Assembly (NCBI GenBank): GCA_902806065.1
Contig: CADCVE010000074.1
Span: 1-64,000, forward strand
From: an uncultured Rubrobacteraceae bacterium
Lineage (GTDB): Bacteria > Actinomycetota > Rubrobacteria > Rubrobacterales > Rubrobacteraceae
DNA: 64,000 nt
Direction of reading: 5' to 3'
Positions 1 through 9,288 of this stretch are shown here, in pieces. Made by a program: the position numbers and the translations under genes. The notes beneath the pieces were generated by a model. It was not told where the DNA came from and did no database searches. It was given only the letters and a program-made list of their open reading frames with translations. Each line of letters starts with the position of its first letter. The stretch's first letter is position 1.

Positions 1-4
1 TCCA

Positions 5-67
5 AGAGAAGACCTCCTTTGCGCTGCGGTTGGTTTGGTCGCTACCGAGCGTAAGGAGGTCTTCTCT
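5..67. repeat. Long hairpin (15-bp perfect stem)
   Basis: AGAGAAGACCTCCTT (5-19) is exactly complementary to AAGGAGGTCTTCTCT (53-67). Inside it two further short helices form, 22-25 with 48-51 and 27-30 with 44-47, so nearly the whole 63 nt folds into one rod with a 13-nt loop. No T-run follows, so it is not a classical intrinsic terminator. It may be a terminator for a gene left of the window or a processed RNA element. The rest of 1-326 shows no gene. Confidence 0.6.
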
Positions 68-219
68 CTGGTTCAAGCCCTCAGGGAAACCTGCACACCG
101 GGTTAATTAGACGTCCTCTTCGCCTGCGCGAATCGCTGGAGGAAAGCGATAGCCCAAAAGTACGCAGTGGGCGGGGGTTTGGGTGGCGAGTATTGCGGAC
201 GTGAACACAAGCACGAGAG

Positions 220-225
220 TATAAT
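220..225 (+). promoter_or_regulatory. Possible -10 box upstream of nadE
   Basis: TATAAT at 220-225 is a consensus -10 hexamer about 100 nt before the nadE start. The best -35-like sequence (TTGCGG, 193-198) sits 21 nt away, which is too far, so this is a weak call. Confidence 0.25.
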
Positions 226-326
226 TTGAGTGAAGGTTCTAGTCTGGCGCGGCAAGCGCGGCTTCTGCCTCAGCGTCAATTCAAGAAGCGCCGAGGGTGC
301 AGGTGCAGATTGTCAAGGGAGATACC

Positions 327-2030
327 ATGACGGCTTTACGCATCGCGGTCGCGCAGCTACCTAATCGGGTCGGTGACCTGTACGGTAACGCAGAGCGGAT
401 CGCTAAGGCGATGGCGTGGGCCGAGCAGGAAGAGCAGGCCGACGTGCTCGTGCTACCCGAGCTTGTGCTGACCGGCTACCCGCTGGCCGACCTGGTCCTT
501 CACCATGAGTTCGTCGACGACGCGGAGGAGGCATTGGCCCGGCTTGCCAGGCAGTCGGGGCGGATGACGACGGTGCTGAGCACGATCGACCGGGTGCCGC
601 CGCAGCGCTCGTGGGACACTCGCGAGCGCGACGTGTCCATCGCGGCGAAGCTACTGTGCGATGGGGAGGTGCGAGGCTGCTACCACAAGGTACTCCTGCC
701 CGTCTATGACCTCTTCGACGAGGCGCGCAACTTCGCGCCGGGCTCCCGGTCAAACCTGGTCTGGCGAATCGGCGACGTCGTGGTAGGGGTTTCGATCTGC
801 GAGGATATGTGGTCCCCCGACGGACCGCCGGAGGCGCAGTCGGCGGCGGGCGCGCAGATCCTGCTCGTGCCCAATTCCTCCCCGTTCCACCGGGGTAAAG
901 CCCGCAGCCGGCTGGCTCTCACCCGCAAGGTCGCGATCCGCAACGGCGTACCGGTGGTCTACGTCAACTTCGTCGGTGGCCAGGACGACGTCGTCTTTGA
1001 TGGGGGCTCGATCATAGTCGACGGTGAGGGCACCCTTCTCGCTCGTGGCGCGGAGTTCGCCGAGGAGTGGTTCACCGTCGACGTACCGGTAGCCGAACCC
1101 CGACCGGTCACCGGTCCGCTGAGCAACATACACACCCGCCCGACGCCCCACCGCGCACCGCCCGGCGCCTGGAAGCCTCGACCGCCGCTCGACGACCTAG
1201 AGGCCGTGTGGGACGCGCTGGTGATGGGGGTACGCGACTACACCGAGCGCAACGGGTTCAAAGGTGTCGCTCTCGGACTGTCCGGCGGCATCGACAGCGC
1301 CGTCGCCGCCATGGTTGCCGCCGATGCGCTCGGGCCAGAGGGTGTGCTGGCCGTAGCCATGCCCGCTCCCGAGACCCCGGACGAGGCGCTAGCCGACGCC
1401 GAGGATCTCGCGCGCAATCTCGGCATCGCCTTCGATACCGTCCCCGTCGAGATGCCCACCACCGAAGCCGACGTCCCCGATGACGCGGAACCCTTGACCA
1501 AAGAGGATGCCGCCGTGCGCCGGGAGCGCCGCTACTCCCGCGCCCGCGCGGTCGCGCTTAGCGACATCTTCGATGAACGCGGCTACCTCGTGCTCGCCAC
1601 CAGTAACAAGACCCACATCTCCGTGGGGGCCGCGAACCTGCTCGGGGACCTCGTCGGCGGGTTCGCGCCTCTCAAAGATTGTCCGAAGACCCTACTGTAC
1701 GATCTTGCCCGTTACCGTAACAGCATCGCCGACGTGTGCCCGTGGCGCATCCTCGACATGCAAAGCAGTGCGCAAGCCACTCTCCCGGAGGGCCTGCCTT
1801 CCTATGGAGTACTCGACGAGATCGTCGAGCGCTACGTCGAGCACTCCGCCAGCCTCAAAGACCTCATCGACGCTGGCTTCGATCCGGCTATGGTTACCGA
1901 TGTGTTGCGCCGCATCGACGAAGCCGAAAGGATCCGTCGCTACACTCCTCCGGGGATCAAGATCACCTCCCGCGCGTTCGACCAGGACCGGCGCATGCCG
2001 CTGCCGAACAACTGGCGCGCCCACCGGTGA
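327..2030 (+). CDS. nadE: Glutamine-dependent NAD+ synthetase
   Basis: Makes NAD+ from deamido-NAD+, ATP and glutamine in the cytoplasm. Two domains are visible. The N-terminal half is a nitrilase-type glutaminase with the Glu of VLPELVLTGYP, the Lys of KVLLP and the nucleophilic Cys of SICEDMW. The C-terminal half is the synthetase with the ATP-pyrophosphatase loop LSGGIDSA. At about 567 aa the length is usual for the two-domain form. I chose the ATG at 327 because AAGGGAG lies 6-7 nt before it; an in-frame GTG at 297 has no ribosome site. The gene stands alone, followed by 226 nt without a gene. Confidence 0.95.
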   Translation: MTALRIAVAQLPNRVGDLYGNAERIAKAMAWAEQEEQADVLVLPELVLTGYPLADLVLHHEFVDDAEEALARLARQSGRMTTVLSTIDRVPPQRSWDTRERDVSIAAKLLCDGEVRGCYHKVLLPVYDLFDEARNFAPGSRSNLVWRIGDVVVGVSICEDMWSPDGPPEAQSAAGAQILLVPNSSPFHRGKARSRLALTRKVAIRNGVPVVYVNFVGGQDDVVFDGGSIIVDGEGTLLARGAEFAEEWFTVDVPVAEPRPVTGPLSNIHTRPTPHRAPPGAWKPRPPLDDLEAVWDALVMGVRDYTERNGFKGVALGLSGGIDSAVAAMVAADALGPEGVLAVAMPAPETPDEALADAEDLARNLGIAFDTVPVEMPTTEADVPDDAEPLTKEDAAVRRERRYSRARAVALSDIFDERGYLVLATSNKTHISVGAANLLGDLVGGFAPLKDCPKTLLYDLARYRNSIADVCPWRILDMQSSAQATLPEGLPSYGVLDEIVERYVEHSASLKDLIDAGFDPAMVTDVLRRIDEAERIRRYTPPGIKITSRAFDQDRRMPLPNNWRAHR

Positions 2031-2241
2031 GGTGGACCCGGCAGGAGCCTGACCTACCAGCAGTGTCCGGCCGGCGCTTTTCTTCTCCACAAACCCTCCA
2101 ACACCCCTCAAACTGGTACGTATCTGCATAGATCCTTGAATTCGCGTGATAACAGCCGGACCGCCGAACACGAACGCGATAGAAGCGATAAACGTGAGGC
2201 AGTCCGTGATGCCCGTAACAACTGCGCCTTCCGCACGGGGC

Positions 2242-2256
2242 TAAAATCAGAGCACC
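2242..2256 (+). promoter_or_regulatory. Possible -10 box for a leaderless ABC operon
   Basis: TAAAAT at 2242-2247 lies 9 nt before the ATG at 2257, and no Shine-Dalgarno sequence precedes that ATG. This spacing would give an mRNA starting at or next to the start codon, a common arrangement in actinobacteria. No convincing -35 element is seen. Confidence 0.3.
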
Positions 2257-3216
2257 ATGATAGACATAAGAAAGACGCCACCCGCTCTAGAAGTCGAGAA
2301 CGTCGCCCGCCTCTACAAGAGTAGCGGACGCGGCGTCTCAGGAGTGAGCTTCGACGTCCAGCCCGGAGAGGTATTTGGCCTCATGGGACCGAACGGCTCC
2401 GGCAAGAGTACGCTGTTGCGCGTCCTCTCCACCGCTATCGTGCCGGAGAGCGGCTCCTTCCGCATCGTCGGCGCGGATGGAGTCGGGGAGAAGCGCGAAG
2501 CACGCACCAGGATGGGCCTGATGGTGGACCGTCCAACCCACTACGGGGATCTGACTGGCTGGGCCAACGCCTACTTCTTCGCCCGCTCATATGGCGTGGA
2601 GGAGAAAAAGGCGGAGAGCGTGCTCGCGGGGCTCTTCGACTACTTCGGGCTCGCGGAGTACAGGGACGACAAGGCAAAGACATACTCCTATGGAATGGGG
2701 AAGAAGCTCGCGCTTATCGAAGCGATGTCGCATGGGCCGGACCTCCTGCTGTTGGATGAGCCGTCGCTCGGCCTCGATTACACCTCACAGCTCGCTTACC
2801 AGAAGAAGATCCGGGAACTAGCCGCTTCTGGTGTCGCAATCCTCATCGCAAGCAACCAGGTGGACGAAGTCGAAGCCCTCTGCGACCGGGTCGCCTTTCT
2901 ACACAAGGGCAGGCTGGCGGCGCTCGGGACACCGGAGGAGTTCGTCTCCACCCTCGAAGGGGTAAGGCGCATCGTCGCCACGCTCCGCAACCCGGTCGAG
3001 TACGGTACTCTCGGAGGAATAGCTGGCGTCGAACGGGTAGCCACGGAGGGCCGGGACCTCGTGATCCACTGCGCCGAGAGGCCCGGCCTCGTCGCTGATG
3101 TCGTTGCGGGTATCGTTGGCGCGGGCGGGGATATAACCGACCTCGCGGTGCGTCGGCCGAGCCTGGAGGACGTGTACGTGAAGCTGACCGGGGAGGCGTT
3201 GCGCGATGAAGGTTAA
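2257..3216 (+). CDS. ABC transporter ATP-binding protein
   Basis: ATPase subunit (319 aa) of an ABC-2 type exporter, acting on the inner face of the membrane with the permease encoded next. Walker A GPNGSGKS is at residues 44-51 and Walker B LLLLDEPS at about 163-170. The signature loop is degenerate (YSYGMGKK near 143-150 instead of LSGGQ), as in many exporters of the DrrA/CcmA class. The last 100 residues form the accessory C-terminal domain common in this class. It overlaps the permease gene by 11 nt, so the two are translated together. The substrate cannot be read from the sequence. Confidence 0.9.
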   Translation: MIDIRKTPPALEVENVARLYKSSGRGVSGVSFDVQPGEVFGLMGPNGSGKSTLLRVLSTAIVPESGSFRIVGADGVGEKREARTRMGLMVDRPTHYGDLTGWANAYFFARSYGVEEKKAESVLAGLFDYFGLAEYRDDKAKTYSYGMGKKLALIEAMSHGPDLLLLDEPSLGLDYTSQLAYQKKIRELAASGVAILIASNQVDEVEALCDRVAFLHKGRLAALGTPEEFVSTLEGVRRIVATLRNPVEYGTLGGIAGVERVATEGRDLVIHCAERPGLVADVVAGIVGAGGDITDLAVRRPSLEDVYVKLTGEALRDEG

Positions 3217-3928
3217 CCCGCCGGACACTTACTGGAAAAAGGACGTCACGCTGTTCTTCGGCAAGAGGTTCGCACTGCTCATAAAGATGCTCTACCCGAT
3301 GGCGCTCATAGTACCCGTGGCGGCGAGCGATATACCCACGCAGTACGCGGCGGCGGTTATAGGCATAGTGGCGGTGATGGCCGGGACTTTTGGAGCAGGC
3401 GAGAGCCTGACGGTGGACTTGAATGATGGCATTCTAATGCGTGTCGCCCTTACGCCCCTCTCACCCCGGCGCATCGTCTTCGAGATCCTGGCAGTCAACG
3501 CCGTTCTGGACTTTATCCAGCTCCTGCCCGCGTTGCTTATCGTCTACGCGCTCAACCCGGCGCCGCTCGTGTGGATCCTGGCCGCGACCGTCGCCATCTT
3601 CGCGACGCTGTTGACGGCGAACTGCATCGGCATCTTCATCGCCAACTTCACCTCTTCGCCGGCGGACGTGCTGCTGTACGCCACGGCGATACTGGCGCCC
3701 CTGATCTACGTCTCCGGCTTCTTCCGCAACCAGAACCCGACAGGCACGCTCGCGGCCTTGCGCGATTTCGTCCCCTTCGCCTACATGAACGACTCTCTGA
3801 AGGAGGTCTTCGGCCTCTCGACAGGCGCCATTCCCCTCGAAGTGTTCGTTTACCCTATACTCATCGCCGCCGTCCTGGCCCTTGGTGTCTGCCTGACCGC
3901 CCCGCGCCTCCTCTCGCCCCGATTCTAA
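3206..3928 (+). CDS. ABC-2 type transporter permease
   Basis: Integral membrane partner (240 aa) of the preceding ATPase. About six hydrophobic helices are visible, for example residues 20-60, 90-130 and the C-terminal 210-235 segment, with the charged amphipathic N-terminus typical of ABC-2 permeases. The start codon lies inside the ATPase gene. Possible substrates include drugs, lipids or polysaccharides; nothing in the sequence decides this. Confidence 0.85.
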   Translation: MKVNPPDTYWKKDVTLFFGKRFALLIKMLYPMALIVPVAASDIPTQYAAAVIGIVAVMAGTFGAGESLTVDLNDGILMRVALTPLSPRRIVFEILAVNAVLDFIQLLPALLIVYALNPAPLVWILAATVAIFATLLTANCIGIFIANFTSSPADVLLYATAILAPLIYVSGFFRNQNPTGTLAALRDFVPFAYMNDSLKEVFGLSTGAIPLEVFVYPILIAAVLALGVCLTAPRLLSPRF

Positions 3929-4100
3929 AACCCTGCTCTCGGCGAAGCACGGGGGCTACGTTGGACGACACAATGGAGAACATCGCCGCTACTCCCGCAT
4001 TCGAGGAGTCCCCTCCGGGGAGGGCGCTCCCGGCGGCCAGTGAACCCTTTGCAAAAATACTGGCTAAGCGAAAGCCGCACGCTGTCTCGTGGTCACGCGC

Positions 4101-4158
4101 TATGCTAGTATGCCCCAACTTTATAGGGGCCTTTGGGAAGAGGTAGGAGGAGTAGATA
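4101..4158 (+). promoter_or_regulatory. Leader of cstA with small hairpin and strong RBS
   Basis: A 5-bp hairpin GCCCC/GGGGC (4112-4116 with 4126-4130) precedes a strong ribosome site (AGGAGGAG, about 4145-4152) for the ATG at 4159. TAGTAT at 4106-4111 could be a -10 box. The rest of the 230-nt gap from 3929 shows nothing else that I can name. Confidence 0.3.
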
Positions 4159-6294
4159 ATGGGCAATCGTTTCGGCCGGTATGCCATTTGGATCGTCGTA
4201 GCCATTGTCGGGGCTGTAAGCTGGGGAATGCTCGCCCTGTCCAGGGGTGAGACGATCAACGCGGCGTGGCTGTTGTTCGCGGCGCTGGCGTCTTATGCGA
4301 TAGCGTACAGGTTCTATGCAAGGTTCATCCAGAGAAAGGTACTGGAGACCGACGACAGCCGGGCGACGCCAGCCGAGAGGCTGAACAACGGCCAGGACTT
4401 CGAGCCCATGGACAGGCGCGTCCTCTTCGGGCACCACTTCGCGGCGATAGCGGGGGCGGGGCCACTGGTAGGTCCGGTGCTGGCGGCGCAGATGGGGTTC
4501 TTGCCAGGGACGTTCTGGATCATCTTCGGCGTCATCCTCGCCGGGGCGGTCCAGGACATGACCATCCTGTTCTTCTCCATGCGCCGGGACGGCAAGTCTC
4601 TGGGGCAGATGGCCCGCGAGGAGATAGGCCCGGTCGGGGGGGCGGCCGCGCTCGTCGCGGTGCTCGCGATCATGGTTATCCTGATCGCGGTCCTCGCACT
4701 CGTCGTGGTCAACGCCCTGGCCGACTCGCCGTGGGGCTCGTTCTCCATCGCGATGACGCTGCCGATAGCTCTATTTATGGGCTTCTACCTGCGCTTCTTG
4801 AGACCGGGCAGGGTTCTGGAGGTCTCCGTTATAGGGGTGGCGCTCCTGATCCTGGCGCTCCTCGGGGGCGGTTGGATCTCGGAGTCCTCTGCGTACGCCG
4901 AGGCGTGGACGTTCACACCGCTCACTATAGCTATAGCGATAATCGTCTACGGCTTCGTCGCCTCCATCCTGCCGGTATGGATGCTCCTGGCCCCGCGCGA
5001 CTACCTCTCGACGTTCATGAAGATCGGGACCATAGGACTCCTCGCCATCGGCATACTCGTCACCCTGCCGGTGTTACAGATGCCGGCGCTAACCGAGTTC
5101 GCCTCCTCGCCTACTGGTGGACCCGTCGCACCGGTGGGTCCCCTCTTCCCGTTCGTGTTCATAACTATCGCCTGCGGAGCCCTCTCCGGGTTCCACGCGC
5201 TTATCGCCAGCGGGACGACTCCGAAGTTAATTCAGAAAGAGTCGCAGGTCCGCTTCATCGGCTACGGGGCGATGCTCGTGGAGTCGTTCGTGGCCGTTAT
5301 GGCCCTGATCGCCGCCGCCGTCCTCGACCCCGGCATCTACTTCGCCATGAACGCGCCCGCTGCCGTCACCGGCGGCGCCGCCGACTCCGCCGCGACCGCC
5401 GTCACGGGTCTCGGGTTCTCGGTCAGCGCGGATACCCTTAACAACACGGCGGCCTCCGTGGGCGAGAGCAGCATTATCTCCAGGACCGGCGGCGCGCCGA
5501 CGCTCGCGGTCGGGATGTCCCAGATCTTCGCGAGCGCCACGGCGTTTTTGGGAGGGTTACAGGCGTTCTGGTACCACTTCGCGATCATGTTCGAGGCCCT
5601 GTTCATCCTAACGACCGTGGATGCGGGGACGCGCGTCGGACGGTTCATGATCCAGGACCTCATCGGCAACGTCTACCGGCCCTTCGCCAACGCCTCGTGG
5701 CTGCCGGGCAACCTCGTCGCCAGCGCCTTGATAGTCGGGGCCTGGGGCTACTTCCTGGTCGTCGGCGTAACCGACCCCCTGGGCGGCATCAACCAGCTCT
5801 TCCCGCTCTTCGGTATCGCCAACCAACTTCTGGCCGCCGTGGCCCTGACGGTCGCGACGACGATCATTATCAAGATGGGCAAGCTGAAGTACGTGTGGGT
5901 TACGCTCGTGCCCCTGACGTGGGACGTCATCGTAACGCTCACGGCTAGCTGGTACAAGATCTTCTCCTCCAACCCGCAGATCGGCTTTTTCCAGCAGCGG
6001 TCCGAGGCCCTGGAGGCGTATAACGCCGGTGAGATCTACGCTCCGGCCACGTCTCTGGAGGCGACCGCGCAAGTTGTCACGAACGCGACGGTGGATGGGG
6101 TACTCTCGGTCATCTTCGCGCTCGCGATCATCATCGTTATAGCCGACGCCGCGCGCGTCTGGTTCGGCCTGATCCGGGGCCACAAGGAGCCCGATCTGCA
6201 GGAGGCCGCCTACGAGGAATCGTACCTCGACGCGGATGGCAACACCCTCGAAGAGCCTGTAGGAGCCGGGGTAGGCTCGAACCGTAATGAATAG
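4159..6294 (+). CDS. cstA: Carbon starvation protein CstA family transporter
   Basis: Large integral membrane protein of 711 aa with about 16-18 hydrophobic segments. The conserved CstA block is plain near residues 60-190 (FGHHFAAIAGAGPLVGPVLA, then FWIIFGVILAGAVQDM), as is FHALIASGTTPK near 350. In enterobacteria CstA and BtsT import pyruvate, and CstA has also been linked to peptide uptake. The next gene, a YbdD/YjiX homologue overlapping by 8 nt, supports a pyruvate-type transporter because those transporters need such a small partner. It has a strong ribosome site and its own leader. Confidence 0.95.
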   Translation: MGNRFGRYAIWIVVAIVGAVSWGMLALSRGETINAAWLLFAALASYAIAYRFYARFIQRKVLETDDSRATPAERLNNGQDFEPMDRRVLFGHHFAAIAGAGPLVGPVLAAQMGFLPGTFWIIFGVILAGAVQDMTILFFSMRRDGKSLGQMAREEIGPVGGAAALVAVLAIMVILIAVLALVVVNALADSPWGSFSIAMTLPIALFMGFYLRFLRPGRVLEVSVIGVALLILALLGGGWISESSAYAEAWTFTPLTIAIAIIVYGFVASILPVWMLLAPRDYLSTFMKIGTIGLLAIGILVTLPVLQMPALTEFASSPTGGPVAPVGPLFPFVFITIACGALSGFHALIASGTTPKLIQKESQVRFIGYGAMLVESFVAVMALIAAAVLDPGIYFAMNAPAAVTGGAADSAATAVTGLGFSVSADTLNNTAASVGESSIISRTGGAPTLAVGMSQIFASATAFLGGLQAFWYHFAIMFEALFILTTVDAGTRVGRFMIQDLIGNVYRPFANASWLPGNLVASALIVGAWGYFLVVGVTDPLGGINQLFPLFGIANQLLAAVALTVATTIIIKMGKLKYVWVTLVPLTWDVIVTLTASWYKIFSSNPQIGFFQQRSEALEAYNAGEIYAPATSLEATAQVVTNATVDGVLSVIFALAIIIVIADAARVWFGLIRGHKEPDLQEAAYEESYLDADGNTLEEPVGAGVGSNRNE

Positions 6295-6478
6295 AGTATT
6301 GCGCCCGGTTCGGTCCGCCTGGTGGTACCTAAAGGAGATCTCCGGCGAGAACGCCTACGATCACTACCTCGCAGTTCATACCGCGACCCATCCGGATAGG
6401 CAGCCGATGGGTCGCGGCGAGTTCTACCGCCGCCAGCAAGACGAGAAGTACAACAATCCTGGCAGCCGATGTCCGTGA
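6287..6478 (+). CDS. YbdD/YjiX family small protein
   Basis: A 63-aa soluble protein matching the YbdD/YjiX (DUF466) pattern: an N-terminal basic helix, YDHYLAVHTATHP in the middle, and a C-terminal EFYRRQQDEKYN followed by a terminal Cys-Pro. In E. coli these proteins are encoded directly after cstA and btsT and are required for pyruvate uptake. Here the start codon overlaps the end of cstA by 8 nt, the same gene order, which makes translational coupling likely. Confidence 0.85.
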   Translation: MNRVLRPVRSAWWYLKEISGENAYDHYLAVHTATHPDRQPMGRGEFYRRQQDEKYNNPGSRCP

Positions 6479-6527
6479 TGACACCCTGCGGGCCGGTCGG
6501 CTCGCAAGGCGAATAAGAGTAAACTTC

Positions 6528-6547
6528 GGGGCGGAAACTACCGCCCC
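6528..6547 (+). terminator. Hairpin after cstA-ybdD
   Basis: GGGGCGG (6528-6534) pairs with CCGCCCC (6541-6547) around a 6-nt loop, 50 nt after the ybdD stop. No T-run follows, so termination would rest on the stem alone. Confidence 0.5.
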
Positions 6548-6590
6548 CTCGCTGTACTGGGCGCATAGTGGATTACGCTACCCTGCACGG

Positions 6591-7120
6591 GTGACCCAGC
6601 GTCGAGGAGTACCTGCAGATCGAAGAGGCCAGCGCGTTCCGTCATGGATATGTGAGGAGCATAATCTACGCTCACGCCTGAGCAACCGAGCGGCACAACA
6701 GGATCATCCCCAACATCGCCTCACGTTTGTTGGCTGCCTCCCGCAGCGGTCCTTGCCGCGTATATTCGAGCGACGTGAAGCTGCGAGCCGTCGAGGACCT
6801 CTTTTACTATCCCAACGTCAGGGTTGCCTGCGGGCCGGAGGGGTAGAGTTCGCTCTACGAGGACTCCCCTTGCCTGGGGGTCGAGGTTACCTACCCGAGT
6901 ACCGCGTCCACAGATCGGCGCGAGAAGATGCTCGTCTACAAAGGATATAGAGACTCAAAGCTTATTTGGTCTTCGATCAGGAGAGCCCCGGATGGAACGC
7001 CACTGGTGGCGCAACGAGCGCGAGGAGTGGTTGCAGGGCGAAGTCGTGAGCGGAGGCGTGGTCCTCTTCTCGTGCCCCGAGGCCGAGGTTCTCCTTATCG
7101 AGATATACGAGGGCCTGTAG
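6591..7120 (+). pseudogene. Decayed Uma2-family (DUF820) nuclease-like gene
   Basis: Reading frame by frame recovers a Uma2-type protein: SVEEYLQIEEAS, then TERHNRIIPNIASRLLAA, YSSDVKLRAVEDLFYYPNV, CLGVEVTYPSTASTDRREKM and finally CPEAEVLLIEIYEGL. The chain is broken by TGA at 6679-6681, TAG at 6844-6846, a frame change just after the start at 6591 and at least one more between about 6955 and 6990. Uma2 proteins have a PD-(D/E)XK-like restriction-endonuclease fold and are often found in many copies; their role is poorly known. The gene is dead, and its flanks show no mobile element. Confidence 0.8.
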
Positions 7121-7150
7121 AGAAATCCTCGTCACGCCCTCGCGCCGCCG

Positions 7151-9148
7151 CTACTCTTCGGGGGCCGTCTGCATCCCGTACTTCGCGTTGACCTTCGCAC
7201 GCCATTCGAGTAGTTCGCGGCGGTATTTCTCCAGCTCTTCGGGGGAGCGTTGCCCGGCGAGGTTCTGGCGTTCGGATGGGTCTTTGGAGAGGTCGAAGAC
7301 TTCCTCGGGCTTATCGTCGAAGTGGTAGATGTACTTCTCATTGCCCTGTAGCCTCGCCACGCATCCCTTCTCGTTCCAGCAGCTAAACATAAGGGTACGG
7401 TTCGTGCTGACCGGACCGAGGAGAGAGCTACCCGGGTAGGCGCCGCCTTCGACCTGGTAGCCCAGCAGATCGGCGATGGTCGGCAGAACGTCGAGCTGGG
7501 TCACCGGCCCTTCGAGGGTCGCGCCGTCCTGGAACTGCCTGGGGTCGTGGAAAAGCATAGGTATCTTGAGGCCTTCTTCGTAGATCGTGTTGTCGTGCTG
7601 GAAGCGGCCGTGCTCCCCGAACCCCTCGCCGTGGTCCCCAAGAATCACAAAAACCGTGTCCTCGTAGAGCCCGAGCTTCTTGTACTGGTCGAAGAGGTTT
7701 TTGAGGAAGAAGTCCTGGCTGCGGACGCTGTTGAGGTAGCGGTTGACCACCTCGTTGTTGGTGAACTCCTTGCTCCCGTAGCGATCCGAGGGGGCGAGGT
7801 AATCGTGGTGCGGGGCCGAGGTGAGGTAGGTGGCGAGAAAGGGCTCGTCCTTGTTCTCCTGCAGCCACTTGCGGCTTGGCTCCAGCATGACATCGTCCTC
7901 GTAACCGAAGTAGTTCGTCTGCTCGAAGCCCTCCGTGTCCATGCTCTCTATCGAATAGAACTCCTCGTAGCCAAGATTCTCCATTATCTTCGGGCTTCTC
8001 TCGAAGCTCGACGACTGCGACATGAAGTAGGCGGAGTTGTACCCCTGCTCATTCAAGAGTTCGGGCAGGCACGTAGAAGGCACGGCGTCGTCGCGTGCGC
8101 CAAGGAGCATCGTCCCCCAGCGGTCCAGTGGCGGCTCGACGCCACAGTTGGTCGCGGTGAGAGCGTTATGAGTGTGGGGTACTACCGTGTAAGCCTTTTG
8201 TACCAGGAGGCTATCTCTTGCCAACTGATCCAGGAACGGGGTCGTGTCGAGTCCCTGCTGATTGTAGGGAGTAGTCGAGCCCGCGCGGGTGGATTCGAGG
8301 AAGATCATGACGACGTTGCGCTTCTCGGACTCTGGGCCGGATCCACTGGCGGACCCTTCAGCGGGGACGAGACTCGCCTCCGGGGGCGGCGCGGCTACGG
8401 CCGGGTCTACAGGGGCCGCTGCGAGCTCGTCGCTCTCGGCTACCTCGGCCGCGGTCGTCACCACGTTGACGAAGGCGTCGCGGGAGAAGGCCTTGCTAGC
8501 ACCCGTCGAGCTACCGCCGGGTATCAGGGAGAACGAGAATGTCGCGTACGCCGCGAGGGCCACGCCACTCACGCGCAGCCAGGAGACACCCGTCGGCCGG
8601 AGTTCGGGGAAGCCACGCCACCGACTGACGAGGCGTGTTACCAGCCAGGGACCCAGGATAGCATAGAAGACGATGGCCAGAAGCAGCAGCAGGATGCCCG
8701 GTGTGATCTCGCTCAGCACGACGCTTCCCGTGCCCTCGGAGGAAGAGAGCAAGAGATAGACATATCCAGAGTCGAGCGTCGAGCCAGTAGTCTTGAAGTA
8801 CTGGTAGGCGACGGTCGTGATCAGGGTAATGGAGATCGTCATCAGGTGGAAGAGGCCGACGGCGATCCAACGATAAGCGCCCCTCCTCGCTACCGCGAAC
8901 AACCCCACCCAAAACAGTACATACCCCGCATTGAACAGAAGGTCCGAACGCATCAGCCCAAAGCCCCCGCAAAACCCAGGGTTCTCGGGCTGCGAGACGA
9001 CGAGGATGGCCTTCAAGACCAGATCGTACACAACGAAAGGGACCAGAAGCCCGAGCAAATACACCCAGTCGCGACGGCTCAACAGAGAACGCGGTTCGCT
9101 CCCCCGTGTCTCCAAGTTGCCGCTCCTCGATGTGCCTCCCGCCGCCAT
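7151..9148 (-). CDS. LtaS-like sulfatase-fold membrane protein (paralogue A)
   Basis: A 665-aa protein with five N-terminal membrane helices (about residues 28-200), an Ala/Pro-rich linker, and an extracytoplasmic alkaline-phosphatase/sulfatase-fold domain. The metal site is visible as NVVMIFLESTRA, a Thr nucleophile candidate in HTHNALTATNCG, and GDHGEGFGEHG. Domain order matches lipoteichoic acid synthases, which move phosphoglycerol from phosphatidylglycerol to a surface acceptor. Paralogues lie at 32856-34772 and 37473-39539; all three begin with RDWxYL in the first helix. The exact acceptor is unknown. The start at 9148 is only 9 nt from the -10 box. Confidence 0.85.
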   Translation of the reverse strand: MAAGGTSRSGNLETRGSEPRSLLSRRDWVYLLGLLVPFVVYDLVLKAILVVSQPENPGFCGGFGLMRSDLLFNAGYVLFWVGLFAVARRGAYRWIAVGLFHLMTISITLITTVAYQYFKTTGSTLDSGYVYLLLSSSEGTGSVVLSEITPGILLLLLAIVFYAILGPWLVTRLVSRWRGFPELRPTGVSWLRVSGVALAAYATFSFSLIPGGSSTGASKAFSRDAFVNVVTTAAEVAESDELAAAPVDPAVAAPPPEASLVPAEGSASGSGPESEKRNVVMIFLESTRAGSTTPYNQQGLDTTPFLDQLARDSLLVQKAYTVVPHTHNALTATNCGVEPPLDRWGTMLLGARDDAVPSTCLPELLNEQGYNSAYFMSQSSSFERSPKIMENLGYEEFYSIESMDTEGFEQTNYFGYEDDVMLEPSRKWLQENKDEPFLATYLTSAPHHDYLAPSDRYGSKEFTNNEVVNRYLNSVRSQDFFLKNLFDQYKKLGLYEDTVFVILGDHGEGFGEHGRFQHDNTIYEEGLKIPMLFHDPRQFQDGATLEGPVTQLDVLPTIADLLGYQVEGGAYPGSSLLGPVSTNRTLMFSCWNEKGCVARLQGNEKYIYHFDDKPEEVFDLSKDPSERQNLAGQRSPEELEKYRRELLEWRAKVNAKYGMQTAPEE

Positions 9149-9157
9149 AGAAGCAAG

Positions 9158-9195
9158 AGTTTAACAAAGCGTTAACGCTTAACAAAGGGTTAACG
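9158..9195 (-). promoter_or_regulatory. Promoter with four TTAAC repeats (PhoP-box-like), LtaS-A
   Basis: Four hexamers occur in this short stretch: TTAACA 9161-9166, TTAACG 9172-9177, TTAACA 9179-9184 and TTAACG 9190-9195, giving two pairs with an 11-bp period. On the gene strand TTGTTA (9185-9180) and TAAACT (9163-9158) form a promoter with a 16-nt spacer. The repeats therefore cover the -35 region, as expected for an OmpR/PhoP-type activator. The start codon follows 9 nt after the -10 box, so the mRNA is nearly leaderless. Confidence 0.55.
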
Positions 9196-9288
9196 CAATT
9201 CCACATGAAAACCGGATACAAGCCCACGAGCGACAGGCACGGTTTCCTCGACAATCGCCCGATGCCCCATGACGGACTTGAAGGCGGC

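Noticed and set aside
64-95. GGTTCAAGCCC resembling a tRNA T-loop
   Set aside because: No 5-bp T-stem forms around it and no acceptor or anticodon arm can be folded nearby.
100-210. Minus-strand frame ending near 110 that could be the tail of a gene
   Set aside because: It has no start codon, no recognisable residues and a Pro-rich unlikely sequence.
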